Origin: Chryseobacterium mucoviscidosis
GTDB taxonomy: Bacteria > Bacteroidota > Bacteroidia > Flavobacteriales > Weeksellaceae
DNA length: 64,000 nucleotides
Direction: 5' to 3'
Assembly: GCF_002177115.1 (NCBI RefSeq)
Contig: NZ_MVAG01000193.1
Location: forward strand, 150,545 to 214,544
Below the pieces are notes generated by a model. The model made no database searches. It was not told where the DNA came from and was given only the letters and a program-made list of their open reading frames with translations. The stretch's first letter is position 1; each line of letters starts with the position of its first letter. Of the stretch, positions 26,271 to 35,501 are shown piece after piece. Both the position numbers and the translations under genes were made by a program.

Positions 26271-26873
26271 TTATATTTCTATTGAGCAGTTTGGACAAAA
26301 TAAAAATATTTTAATCATTTCTCTATATCTTAAATGGATTTTAATATACTCTTGTAATATTGACAATGCAATTTTTAGCAATCTTTCTTCCTTAAAACCT
26401 AAAACAATATAAAATTTGGTAGTATCTAGAGTACTGATTTTATATACCCCATTATTGATGTTTTTTACTTTACTAGGTATTATAGATTCATTAATTTTAA
26501 TTATATCACATAAAATATTGTGGTTAAATTTGTCGGCATTTCGAATAAACTTTAGTTCAATTCCAATAGTTTCACCATCATAAAAATACCCCTTATGTGG
26601 ATAATTGAAATCATATATTAATCTGTCAATTTCATCAAATTTTTCAACAGATAACTTTTCTTCATTAAGAATTGTTAGATCGAGCTCAAAACCACTTTTT
26701 TTATCATCCTTAAACCAAGATATTTGTGAATGGATTGGTAAACCCCTTAATTTAGCATAAGAAAAAATTAGACATTCTAAATCACCCTCTGTTATAATAA
26801 GATTCCTGTTTTTCTGATAATCCGAAAATAATTTTAGTAAAGCAGATTCAAGTGTATTGATCCAAGTTTCCAT
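26271..26873 (-). CDS. Putative PD-(D/E)xK nuclease-like protein
   Basis: The family is not recognised. The 200-aa protein has FELDLTILNE followed ~40 residues later by TIGIELKFIRNA, an E-x-D ... E-x-K arrangement typical of the restriction-endonuclease fold. The N-terminus is helical (LESALLKLFSDYQKN). Start ATG at 26873 (METWINTLE) is preferred; a longer start adds a hydrophobic segment that looks untranslated. It lies next to the restriction-modification genes, so a third nuclease of the island is possible. Confidence 0.5.
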   Translation of the reverse strand: METWINTLESALLKLFSDYQKNRNLIITEGDLECLIFSYAKLRGLPIHSQISWFKDDKKSGFELDLTILNEEKLSVEKFDEIDRLIYDFNYPHKGYFYDGETIGIELKFIRNADKFNHNILCDIIKINESIIPSKVKNINNGVYKISTLDTTKFYIVLGFKEERLLKIALSILQEYIKIHLRYREMIKIFLFCPNCSIEI

Positions 26874-26982
26874 TTGAAATAAATTTATTGTTAATAAAAG
26901 AACCAAATATAAGGAGAACATTTATTGCGAACTTACTTCATATAGCTTCCATTTTATAATTGTTACATAGTTATCTTAAGAT

Positions 26983-27360
26983 TTATTTTATATTTATATA
27001 TCTTGTTCCATCTCCTGCAAGGTTCATAATCTCTAATCTATTTTTGTTATAAGAGAAAATATATAGCTTGTCTTCTCGGCTTCGCAAAAAACAACTTACA
27101 GATTCTCCAAATTTGCCGAAATTGTCGCATCTGCTTTTAGGGTCAATCTTAAAAATATAAGGTTTTAGAAGTTCTGAATCTTTGATGCTCACAGTTTTCT
27201 TGATGTTATCAATTGTAATTTTTGCTTTTTGTGGAATCAGATCGGTTAAGTTACCTTTTTCAACAACCTGAATCATATTATAATTCAATGTTTTTATCTG
27301 TGCAGAAATGGTTTGTACAGCAGAAATCAATATCAAACCTGCAATAATTTTTATTTTCAT
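26983..27360 (-). CDS. Small exported protein of unknown function, 125 aa
   Basis: A signal peptide (KIKIIAGLILISAVQTISAQ) is followed by ~105 residues with two cysteines (SRCDNFG, VSCFLRS) and beta-type segments. No family is recognised. It is four bases downstream of the lipoprotein gene at 27365, so the pair is an operon. Possible immunity or entry-exclusion partner; there is no direct evidence. Confidence 0.65.
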   Translation of the reverse strand: MKIKIIAGLILISAVQTISAQIKTLNYNMIQVVEKGNLTDLIPQKAKITIDNIKKTVSIKDSELLKPYIFKIDPKSRCDNFGKFGESVSCFLRSREDKLYIFSYNKNRLEIMNLAGDGTRYINIK

Positions 27361-27364
27361 CGCT

Positions 27365-27814
27365 TTATTTTTCAGAGATTAAAAAACTATTTCTTTTTTC
27401 ACTTGCTTCGGTATAGCTGTTGAATACAAAAGTTTCTTTTTGGGTTATTTTGCCTTGATAAACTTTTGCACTAGGTGAGTTAAGATACTCGCCAACTACC
27501 TGATCTTCGATTCTGGCTTTTACTTCATCATCAATACGATTAAGTTCTTGGATCTGAGACACGATATTAGATTCCTGCATTTGACTTATTCTGTTTTCCG
27601 TAACGGATAATCTTACAAATAGGTATTGCATTTGAGGTTTGGAATGTGCTTCCAGTTTACGATCAATCTCATCAAACTGTACTTTCTGATTGGCTTTGAT
27701 TTTAGCCATCATAGAATCAATGTGCGGATCATCCTCAGTTTTGAATTTTGGTCTAGGTTTTTCACAGGAAATAACACATAATACAGCTATTAGTGGTAAT
27801 AATGTTTTTATCAT
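27365..27814 (-). CDS. Lipoprotein with coiled-coil segment, 149 aa
   Basis: The lipobox VLCVISC follows a hydrophobic signal. The mature part is helical and charged (DSMMAKIKANQKVQFDEIDRKLEAHSK) with likely coiled coil. It heads a two-gene operon with the exported protein at 26983. Function unknown; such small lipoprotein pairs are common on conjugative elements. Confidence 0.7.
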   Translation of the reverse strand: MIKTLLPLIAVLCVISCEKPRPKFKTEDDPHIDSMMAKIKANQKVQFDEIDRKLEAHSKPQMQYLFVRLSVTENRISQMQESNIVSQIQELNRIDDEVKARIEDQVVGEYLNSPSAKVYQGKITQKETFVFNSYTEASEKRNSFLISEK

Positions 27815-27867
27815 AAGTGATTTGTTACATCACTCAATCCCGAAAAGTGAAAGGTTAATAAATGCAG

Positions 27868-27945
27868 AAAGCACGGGATTAAACCATACTTGCTAGCAGA
27901 GGCTCTGACAAAGCCAAACGACACAAATAGGAATAACCCGTGCCA
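27868..27945. ncRNA. Candidate structured RNA or DNA element
   Basis: An outer inverted repeat GCACGGG (27871) / CCCGTGC (27937) encloses an inner hairpin GGCT(CTGACAA)AGCC and other short pairings; another GCACG follows. This lies in a 476-bp gap without a supportable gene. Strand and transcription are unknown. Confidence 0.35.
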
Positions 27946-28130
27946 TATAGCACGAGTCATAAACCATTTATTTTGTATCGTTTTTTGAAACTGTCAGATT
28001 TCTGCTAACAAAATAAAAGCTATGCTTCTGTTTTTCGATAAAATTTGAGGTGCTAATATAAGAATTTTTGTAATTATATGACAGTCTGTTTTTTTTGATG
28101 GAAATGCAACGGTTCGCACATCATCACCCA

Positions 28131-28157
28131 CAAAAAAGAGACTCTTATCAAAGTCTC
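28131..28157 (-). terminator. Terminator on the minus strand
   Basis: On the minus strand the stem AGAGACT / AGTCTCT is followed by T6. It could end transcription from the Rx4H gene or a short RNA transcribed from ~28290. Confidence 0.7.
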
Positions 28158-28290
28158 TTCTATCTCTATGATCAACCTGTAATAGCAGAAACGTAGCCAA
28201 TGCTCGCAGTATTTGGTGGTATAATGTGTAGAAAGTTTCAATTAACCGAGAACCTGCCATTTTGCCAAACTGCTTGTTGCGAGTTCATTT

Positions 28291-29304
28291 TTATTTTTTT
28301 AGATGTCTTCCATATAATTTTTTGAAAGATTCTATATTGGTAGACATATTTTCACTAACCTCTTGAATAGATATATTTATATTATTTATGTAAAGCTTGG
28401 TAATGTTTACTAAGAAGTAAGTCCAAAAAAAGAGATATTGAGCATGTGAATAGGTTTGAAGGGACGCTTTACTACTTTTAAATGGTGAGAATGTATTTCC
28501 ATGAAATCGTTCATTTCGATATGTGTATATTAGACCATTTACTACCAAATCAATTTTTTCTTTTAAATCAAAGAAATATGTATTGATTTGTGTACTATTT
28601 AAGCTATCTTCTAAATTAATGTTTTCTCCGTTTAATAATTTAAACACAATTCTTCCGACTTTTCTAGTGTCTTCTCCATTTGTAAGATTACCATATTTAG
28701 TATATAAATCTTTTAAAAGGTTATCTAGTTTTATATCTAGGTTACCATTGCTCATAGCAATTCTAGTATATAAAGGATTTGCTTTCGGATTTGTAATTGA
28801 ATAATTATCTAACATTCTTTTTGCCAAATATTCATAGGACTGAGAAGGCATTAATTCCAAAAAGGATTCAACAGAGTTTTTAATATTCTGATTATTAGAA
28901 ATAACATCGAACCAATAGTTAGATTTAGAATATTTTATCAAATCGGATGCATTTATACAATTCTGTCCTTTATGTAACTCGTATGCTTTTCCCATATAAA
29001 ATTCCAAACCCTTCCATGAGAAATCAAATGCTAAATCCATTTTCAAGGGTAAAACATCCAATGATTCAATTAAATAAGAAATGTATATATGGTAATCTTT
29101 ATCAAGTTCATAAGGGTATTTTAAGGGTGCAAAGAGTTTTAATTTGTTGTTTGATAATTTTTCCCTTATTCGTGTTAAAAAATAGAATTCAATAGGAAAT
29201 AGAAAATCATAATTGTCATTTTCTAATCTAGGCTTCCAGGAATTCACTCTTTCTATTCTTAGACTTTTATATTTTTCTGATATATTTTGTGTATTGTTAG
29301 TCAT
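28291..29304 (-). CDS. HEPN-like protein with Rx4H motif, 337 aa
   Basis: No named family is recognised. The C-terminal half is all-alpha and contains YTYRNERFHG, an R263-x4-H268 motif of the kind that forms the active site of HEPN ribonucleases, followed by a helix (TYSHAQYLFFWTYF). The N-terminal half is also helical, with a D-Y-D-F-L-F-P-I-E-F segment. Its place in an element rich in defence genes fits an abortive-infection RNase. The HEPN assignment rests on this motif only. Confidence 0.55.
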   Translation of the reverse strand: MTNNTQNISEKYKSLRIERVNSWKPRLENDNYDFLFPIEFYFLTRIREKLSNNKLKLFAPLKYPYELDKDYHIYISYLIESLDVLPLKMDLAFDFSWKGLEFYMGKAYELHKGQNCINASDLIKYSKSNYWFDVISNNQNIKNSVESFLELMPSQSYEYLAKRMLDNYSITNPKANPLYTRIAMSNGNLDIKLDNLLKDLYTKYGNLTNGEDTRKVGRIVFKLLNGENINLEDSLNSTQINTYFFDLKEKIDLVVNGLIYTYRNERFHGNTFSPFKSSKASLQTYSHAQYLFFWTYFLVNITKLYINNINISIQEVSENMSTNIESFKKLYGRHLKK

Positions 29305-30468
29305 GTAATTTTAACTGTTTTAATTTGCAGAGCATTTTTAAAATAACGTACAACTTTCTAATTTACGTATTGCATCAATAATAACAATAGATATTTCCGC
29401 AATTTTTTTAATCTTTATGAATTAGTATAGATAATAATTTGATTCTTCAGTAATAATAACGGATGGAGTTTTTTTATGCTTTTTTGTGTAGGCGCATATT
29501 TATACTATTTTTCATTAAAACGCACTACATGGAAATTATATCATATCTGTACTGCGACTGAGGATATGACTCTATCTGCAATAGTTTTATAGTAATTTAC
29601 AATTTCCTTTTTTATTATACATTCGCTGTAAACTACAAAATTTGATTCATTTTGTAAATTATTACAAGTCTATTGTGACTTAGGTAAGTAATCTTTACTG
29701 TTTTTGGCGGGTGTAGAAAAATAATTTTTTTACGGACATACTTTTGTCAATATATATCTGCCAATTTACCCAAAAAAACAAAAAAGTCCCTAAAAGAACG
29801 AGGGATTTTAGAAACACAGAGGATGAAAAAATAAATTTTCAGACACTATTTTATTATATTCTTTTAATATCTGCAATCTGTAAACTAGCATGAAAAGAGG
29901 TGTTCTCGAAGTTTCTGCAACATAGTACCTATATATATCATTCATATCTATCATTATATCTATAAATACATCTAACAACCCTAAATTAACTTTTCGGGTG
30001 ACTGTGATAGTTTTTTTTCTGCGTAGTCCGAGAAAGTGTTTAATACATAGGTTACTATTTACACCAACCCCGTCAAAATTTAGTATATAAAAGTATCCCC
30101 TATGCTAAAACTCAAAATTTTTGTATAGGCATCGGGACGATGGGTACTAATTCCGTTTGGTATGGGGTTAAAAGATCTTTTTTTGATCCGCCCCTGCCTG
30201 CATAATGTTATTTTTTGACACCTGTTTTTGTTTTCCTGCGTTCCGAGTGGTTAAAAAGATTTTAACAAGTGTTGATATTTTGGTTGAAAAGTGCTGTAAA
30301 CACTTGTATTTATGGGGTTTTTGTTGTATATTTATGCTGTACTTTACTACTTAAAACAGCCTTGTTTCTTTATGTACAAGGTTCAATATAAAACAAAAAA
30401 TGCCTAGAAGTGCGGGAACACAACTAGGCGAATCAATAAATTTTAAATCACGCTTAAAACTTATCAAC
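29305..30468. other. Long non-coding stretch before ardA
   Basis: About 1.16 kb without a supportable gene. It contains short inverted repeats (for example AAAGTCCCT ... AGGGATTTT at ~29784), a relatively GC-rich patch at 30130-30250 (GGCATCGGGACGATGGG, GATCCGCCCCTGCCTGC), and the promoter region of ardA. Such patches occur near transfer origins of Bacteroidota elements, but I cannot show that here. Confidence 0.4.
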
Positions 30469-30996
30469 ATGACAAATTTACGAAATTGTCTTGATACTGC
30501 TAGTATCTATGTATCAACGTACGCCAAGTACAACAATTCAAGCCTTTACGGTAAATGGTTAAATCTCGGAGACTATTCGGATTATGAAGATCTTTTAGAA
30601 ACAATGCGGGAACTACACAAAGACGAATCAGATCCAGAGTTCATGCTTTCCGATTACGAAAACTGCGAACTGTTTGAAAAACTCGGATTGATTAGCGAAT
30701 GCCATTTATCACCTGAGATTTACAAAATAGCGCAGCAAATAGATGATTCGGGACATAATATCGAAGTTTTTATAGCTTGTATTGATTGTCTTGGCCGAAT
30801 GGATTTTCAAAGCCTGTACGAATATGTAAACAATTTTTATTACGGTGAATTTTCGAGTGATGAAGATTTTGTACAATACTTATATGAAGATGATACGTTT
30901 AATATTCCTAATTGGGTTGTGATTGATTGGAGCGCAACCGCACGGAGTATAATGTTTGATTATTTTGAAAGTGACGGACATTATTTCCGTTCATAG
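30469..30996 (+). CDS. ardA: Antirestriction protein ArdA
   Basis: ArdA mimics B-form DNA and blocks type I restriction enzymes. The typical start ASIYVSTYAKYNNSSLYGKWLNLGDYSDYEDLLETMRELHKDE is present, and the protein is very acidic throughout, as needed for DNA mimicry (175 aa from the chosen start). I take ATG at 30469 (MTNLRNCL); an upstream ATG at 30400 would add 23 basic residues not typical of ArdA. It is the last gene of element A and would help it enter hosts with restriction systems. Confidence 0.88.
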   Translation: MTNLRNCLDTASIYVSTYAKYNNSSLYGKWLNLGDYSDYEDLLETMRELHKDESDPEFMLSDYENCELFEKLGLISECHLSPEIYKIAQQIDDSGHNIEVFIACIDCLGRMDFQSLYEYVNNFYYGEFSSDEDFVQYLYEDDTFNIPNWVVIDWSATARSIMFDYFESDGHYFRS

Positions 30997-31043
30997 AATA
31001 TAATTAGATTAAGATACATTCAAATAAGTTAAAATATTTCAAG

Positions 31044-31067
31044 TCGGGAACAAAGTCGGGAGTAAAA
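31044..31067. promoter_or_regulatory. Putative integrase arm sites, right end of element A
   Basis: TCGGGAACAAA and TCGGGAGTAAA lie 12 bp apart, matching the pair at 14648-14669 on the left end. Confidence 0.5.
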
Positions 31068-31073
31068 AAATAA

Positions 31074-31108
31074 AAAACCTTGAAAATCAACCGATTAACA
31101 AGGTTTTA
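31074..31108 (+). terminator. Terminator at the A/B junction
   Basis: The stem AAAACCTTG / CAAGGTTTT runs straight into the attachment core, like the terminator at the left core. Confidence 0.8.
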
Positions 31109-31126
31109 TGTAGACCCACAGGGATT
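31109..31126. other. Attachment core between elements A and B
   Basis: The 18-bp TGTAGACCCACAGGGATT is identical to the tRNA-Gln 3' end region at 51219-51236, and 14 bp of it match 14517-14530. It is the right end of element A and the left end of element B. Confidence 0.88.
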
Positions 31127-31240
31127 TTCACCTACCATTGCTTAAAGCCTCAATAAATATATAAATTGTACATTTTCAATGAATTACTATTTTTATTAAT
31201 TTTATGATATTCAATAAATCTATTTGGATATCATAAAAAA

Positions 31241-31264
31241 TGGCTGTAATTTTGGCTGTAATTT
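31241..31264. promoter_or_regulatory. Putative integrase arm sites, left end of element B
   Basis: TGGCTGTAAT occurs twice, 12 bp apart. The same pair with the same spacing is at 51167-51188 next to the tRNA. It overlaps the longest possible integrase start, which favours a start further in. Confidence 0.55.
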
Positions 31265-31278
31265 ATTTTAATATTGAG

Positions 31279-32583
31279 ATGATAAATATAAAAAGAAAAA
31301 TCAACATTGTTTTGGAGAAAAGAAAAAAAGACGGTGTAATAGTTAATCATAATGTTCCGATTTTCTTCCGTGTAACTTTCAATTCAAATAGAGTGAATCT
31401 TTTTACAGGTTTTCGTGTTGATAGAAATAATTGGGACGAGAAATTATCTCAAATTAAGAAAGGTATTTCTAATATTAATGGGGAAACTATTGAAGAGATT
31501 AACACTAAACTGAGTAATCTTGAGAATGATTTACAGGCTTTTTTCATTAAATGTCAGGTTGAAGATAGAATTCCTGATCTAGATGAATTGAAAATTAGTT
31601 TTGGACAGGTTAAAAATAAAGGCAATACAAAAGAGAAAAAAGCTATCAAAACTGATGAAAAGGAAATGGAAATTGAAACTTTTTTCGATACCTTTGATAA
31701 ATTCACAGATTATTCTGGAAAAGTAAATAATTGGACGATTGATACGTATAAAAAATTTGACGCACTAAAAAATCATTTACTTTCATTCAACCCAAATCTT
31801 ACTTTTGACAATCTCAATTCCGAAGGTCTTCCAAAATTACTTTCTTATTTTTCTAATACGTTGAAGTTAAACAATGTTACAACGAAAAAGTATTTGAAAA
31901 ATCTAAAATGGTTTTTGAGATTCGCTGTGAAAAATAATTATTGTGATAATCAATATTTTCAACAGTTTGCACCAAAAATAAAAACGGCGGACAAAGTTGT
32001 GGTTTTCTTGTCTGAAGAAGAAATTCTTAAAATTAAAAATTTAGAAATCTCTCAAACCAAAAAATATCTCGAAAGAGTACGTGACGTCCTTCTCTTTACG
32101 TGTTTTACAGGATTGAGATATTCCGATGTTCAAAAACTAAAAAAGACAGACATCAAAAATGATAAACTTTATATTGTTACCAAGAAAACGTCTGATTCCA
32201 TCACAATTGAGTTAAATGATATTTCCAAAGAAATATTAGAAAAATATTCAGAAATCGAAACAGAAATGGCGTTGCCAGTAATTTCAAATCAAAAAATTAA
32301 TGAATATTTGAAAGAGTTGGGACGTTTAGCCGAAATAGATGAACCGATAAATCACACTTACTTTATCGGAAATAGTAGAAAAGATGACACCAAACCAAAA
32401 TTTGAATATTTTTCTTCACATATTGGCAGACGTACATTTATTTGCCTTTGTATTTCAAAAGGAATTCCAATTCACGTCGTTATGAAATGGACAGGACATT
32501 CGGACTATCAATCGATGAAACCTTATATTGATGTAGTAGATTCCACAAGAGAAGTTCAAATGCAAAAACTTAACATCATATGA
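31279..32583 (+). CDS. Tyrosine recombinase (integrase of element B)
   Basis: The layout is arm-binding N-terminus, SAM-like core-binding domain (~residues 150-240) and catalytic C-terminus. Catalytic residues: Arg in FTGLRYSDV, His-x-x-Arg in FSSHIGRRTF, His in MKWTGHSDY and Tyr in KPYIDV. It should act at the tRNA-Gln 3' end 150 bp upstream. ATG at 31279 (MINIKRKI) avoids the arm-site repeats; ATG at 31240 is the alternative. It overlaps the next gene by 4 bases (ATGA). Confidence 0.93.
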   Translation: MINIKRKINIVLEKRKKDGVIVNHNVPIFFRVTFNSNRVNLFTGFRVDRNNWDEKLSQIKKGISNINGETIEEINTKLSNLENDLQAFFIKCQVEDRIPDLDELKISFGQVKNKGNTKEKKAIKTDEKEMEIETFFDTFDKFTDYSGKVNNWTIDTYKKFDALKNHLLSFNPNLTFDNLNSEGLPKLLSYFSNTLKLNNVTTKKYLKNLKWFLRFAVKNNYCDNQYFQQFAPKIKTADKVVVFLSEEEILKIKNLEISQTKKYLERVRDVLLFTCFTGLRYSDVQKLKKTDIKNDKLYIVTKKTSDSITIELNDISKEILEKYSEIETEMALPVISNQKINEYLKELGRLAEIDEPINHTYFIGNSRKDDTKPKFEYFSSHIGRRTFICLCISKGIPIHVVMKWTGHSDYQSMKPYIDVVDSTREVQMQKLNII

Positions 32584-33533
32584 AAATATCTGAACACCTT
32601 GATACAACACTAAAATTAGAAAAATCACTAAATAATTTAAACAGAGATAATCTATCAAAATCTTTGATTGATAATCTATTTGAATATTCAAAATCTTTGA
32701 ACGAAATTGAATTTAGTGAATTATTTGAACACAAAAGACCTGGTTTAATTTACAAAGAATACAAAAATTCCATACAGAGATTGAAATTTCTTATTCATTA
32801 TAAAAAGGATGTTTTAGGATTTAATAAAATTTCAAATCTAATAGATAAAGAATCTGCGAAAGAAAAAAGCGAATATGATTTTCACTATAAGCAATTACGT
32901 GAAATTAGTTCAGAAGAAAGAGAACTGAATTCCAAATTAGAAAGTTGGGCTTACAAATATGCCAATGATTCAATTGAAATTAAGCAATTAAATGATGAAT
33001 ACGAAATAGTTAAGAAAAAATACAACAATGAACAAAATATTAGTTCTTCTTTGTATCAAAAATGGGAATCTAAAAAACGTGGTTTGTCTTATCTTTTAAA
33101 CATTAATCCTATTGAAATTACCAATCAAATTAATGAGATTGAAAATCAACTTTTAAGACTTGATCATTTCGAGAAATATTCCGAAAAATTGTTGAAAGAA
33201 GAAAGATTGGTTTATTTTATCCATAAAATTTTTGTCGAATTAAAATTAATCAAGCATATCGGCTATGTGGAATTTTCTAATCAACTATTAGAAAGTAAAA
33301 TAATGACATTGGAAAAAGAGCAAAAAAAAGACAGAAATATCGCTTATGCAATCAATTGCATTGCAAATGAATTTATTTTACCTGAATCAGCCACTAATTG
33401 GAAAAAAGATATGGTAGATTATTTTGAAATAAAAGATTTTGAAAAGAAAATCAATCCTTCTGAAGAAAATAAAAACGAAATTGACAAGGAAATTGACGAC
33501 ATTATTTCTCTCGCAAAAATGAACTCCTTTTAA
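32580..33533 (+). CDS. Coiled-coil protein of unknown function, 317 aa
   Basis: I recognise no family. The protein is charged and helical with long coiled-coil-like stretches (residues ~90-160 and 175-235) and no membrane segment or signal. It overlaps the integrase gene by ATGA, so it is translated with it and may be a recombination or replication accessory. Confidence 0.65.
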   Translation: MKISEHLDTTLKLEKSLNNLNRDNLSKSLIDNLFEYSKSLNEIEFSELFEHKRPGLIYKEYKNSIQRLKFLIHYKKDVLGFNKISNLIDKESAKEKSEYDFHYKQLREISSEERELNSKLESWAYKYANDSIEIKQLNDEYEIVKKKYNNEQNISSSLYQKWESKKRGLSYLLNINPIEITNQINEIENQLLRLDHFEKYSEKLLKEERLVYFIHKIFVELKLIKHIGYVEFSNQLLESKIMTLEKEQKKDRNIAYAINCIANEFILPESATNWKKDMVDYFEIKDFEKKINPSEENKNEIDKEIDDIISLAKMNSF

Positions 33534-33729
33534 TCTCATAAAATTGATTAAAATCAATAAACATTTCAAAAAATCACATTTTGACACACTTAGAATTTTA
33601 TAGAATCTCAAAATAGTTTAAAATATTATAATTTATTGAAAATCAGCACAAATAATTGTGCTGATTTTTATTTTGAATTTTTCTGAATTTCAAAAACTTC
33701 CAAATTTTGTATCAGAAAATTTTAAAACA

Positions 33730-34035
33730 ATGGATACACAAAATTTATTATCAAAGCCTATTTGGCAAATGACGGGGGAGGAATTTTTGACACTAACAAA
33801 AACAGAAAACCAGAACAAAACAGAAAAGATTCAGTCTGAATCATCAGCGAAAGCAAATCCAAAATTGGTTTATGGTATTCGTGGAATTGCAAATCTTTTT
33901 GATTGTTCTATTGCAACTGCAAATCGAATTAAAAAAAGTGGTGTAATTGATGGGGCAATTTTCCAACGAAACAGAACCATAGTCGTAAATGCAGACGAAG
34001 CCCTCAAATTATTTAATGACAGTGAGAAAAAATAA
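33730..34035 (+). CDS. DUF3853 family protein (HTH-like)
   Basis: The start MDTQNLLSKPIWQMTGEEFL and the end VYGIRGIANLFDCSIATANRIKKSGVIDGAIFQ match DUF3853, small HTH-like proteins typical of Bacteroidota mobilizable elements next to VapE-type genes. The second half resembles a MerR-like DNA-binding turn. An upstream in-frame ATG at 33658 is not preferred because the added residues are hydrophobic and off-family. Confidence 0.85.
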   Translation: MDTQNLLSKPIWQMTGEEFLTLTKTENQNKTEKIQSESSAKANPKLVYGIRGIANLFDCSIATANRIKKSGVIDGAIFQRNRTIVVNADEALKLFNDSEKK

Positions 34036-34082
34036 AACTCAGGTTATTCATTAAAAAAAATCAGGCTGTTAAACTGAAGTAG

Positions 34083-35252
34083 ATGGGAAAAGCTCAAAAA
34101 CGGTATCAAACAGAAGCAGGTTCAGTCACGGTCTTTGATAAGGTCATCAAATATCTGAACCAAAAATACAAAGTCCGGTACAATGAAGTTGCTTTAGAAT
34201 TTGAAATCCGTACCGAAAATGAAGATTGGGACGAACTCAATATCAATTCCTTGTTTATTGAGTTGATTCAATTTGGGATTAATATCACTTTGAATAAGTT
34301 GGAGATTTTGCTGAAAAGTCATTGGATAGAGAAATACAATCCGATTGAAAATTACTTTAAAAATCTACCAAAATGGAACGGTGAGAATCATATTCAAAAG
34401 TTAGCAAATTACATCACGACAACCGATAATGCATCGTTTCAAAATCATTTTGAAAAATGGTTAACGAGAGCGGTTTTGTGTTCACTAAAGAAAGGGTACG
34501 TCAACAAACAATGTTTCGTTTTGTTCAATACCAAACAAAATTCTGGAAAGACAAGTTTTTTGAGATTCCTGATTCCAACCGAATTAGAAAAATATTATAC
34601 CGAAGATATTGGAATTGATAAAGATGGATTGATTTCTCTTTGTAAATCTTTGATTATCAACATTGATGAACTTTCGGTGATGTCTAAAATTGATGTGAAT
34701 ACGCTGAAATCCTTTATTTCCAAAAATACTATTAATGCAAGATTACCTTACGACAGAAAATCGTCATTAATGCACAGAACGGCTTCTTTTTGTGGTTCCA
34801 CTAATCGTTCTGATTTTTTAACCGATGAAACAGGAAGTGTGCGTTGGCAAATTTTTGAAGTGTTGGAAATTGATTTCAATTATTCTAAGGAAATCAATAT
34901 TAATCAAGTTTGGGCTCAAGCATATTTCAATGCTTTTGAAAGAAAAAACTACAATCCGGAACTCACTGCTGAAGACATTCTGGAAAACGAGAAACGGAAT
35001 GAAAAATACAAACAAATCAGTTTGGAGCAGGAAATTATTATCACTCATTTTGAAAAATCTGAAAATAAAAATGAATTCCTCACTGCAACTGATATTATGT
35101 TGGCGATGAATAATGCTTTGGGAGTTCGGTTAAACATTATAAAAATCGGAAAAGCATTAACGGTTTTAAATTATGAACGGATAAAACATTCCAAAAGACA
35201 AGTCTATGGTTATGTAATCAAACGAAAAATCGAAGAATCAAAAAACGAATAG
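34083..35252 (+). CDS. VapE-type superfamily 3-like helicase/ATPase
   Basis: The family hallmarks are YFKNLPKWNGENHIQKLANYI, then Walker A FNTKQNSGKTSFLRFLIP, then IINIDELSVMSK (Walker B-like) and STNRSDFLTDETGSVRWQIFEV. Virulence-associated E proteins are replication-type ATPases of phages and mobilizable elements. The gene is followed by a repeat-rich spacer and a primase gene, so the three likely form a replication module of element B. Confidence 0.88.
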   Translation: MGKAQKRYQTEAGSVTVFDKVIKYLNQKYKVRYNEVALEFEIRTENEDWDELNINSLFIELIQFGINITLNKLEILLKSHWIEKYNPIENYFKNLPKWNGENHIQKLANYITTTDNASFQNHFEKWLTRAVLCSLKKGYVNKQCFVLFNTKQNSGKTSFLRFLIPTELEKYYTEDIGIDKDGLISLCKSLIINIDELSVMSKIDVNTLKSFISKNTINARLPYDRKSSLMHRTASFCGSTNRSDFLTDETGSVRWQIFEVLEIDFNYSKEININQVWAQAYFNAFERKNYNPELTAEDILENEKRNEKYKQISLEQEIIITHFEKSENKNEFLTATDIMLAMNNALGVRLNIIKIGKALTVLNYERIKHSKRQVYGYVIKRKIEESKNE

Positions 35253-35263
35253 TAGCAAATCGA

Positions 35264-35459
35264 CTTACCTCAATTACCAACTTACCTAAAATCTTTTAAA
35301 ACTATTATTAATAAAGGTTTTTCTAATAAGGTAACATTAAAATTTCTTCTTACCTAAGTTACCAATTTATAAACTTTGAAAAGGTAAATAGGTAGAAAAA
35401 GGTAACTGACAAAAATTAACCAAAACTCTTTCTAACAAAGACTTTGGTAGAAAGGTAAG
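35264..35459. other. TTACC/GGTAA repeat cluster, candidate replication origin
   Basis: Nine TTACC or GGTAA motifs occur in ~200 bp (near 35265, 35274, 35282, 35330, 35350, 35359, 35383, 35401, 35454), in both orientations, plus GGTAG variants. It lies between the helicase and primase genes in a 249-bp non-coding gap. Confidence 0.5.
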
Positions 35460-35501
35460 AAGATTCTGAAAAAACTTACAAAACTTTAAAATATTAAAAA
35501 A

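Noticed and set aside
27994..28260. 88-aa reading frame on the minus strand
   Set aside because: It runs through a clear minus-strand terminator hairpin, has odd composition and no recognised family; more likely non-coding.
29305..30468. oriT of element A in the long gap before ardA
   Set aside because: There is a GC-rich patch but no relaxase gene in element A and no strong inverted repeat, so no call is justified.
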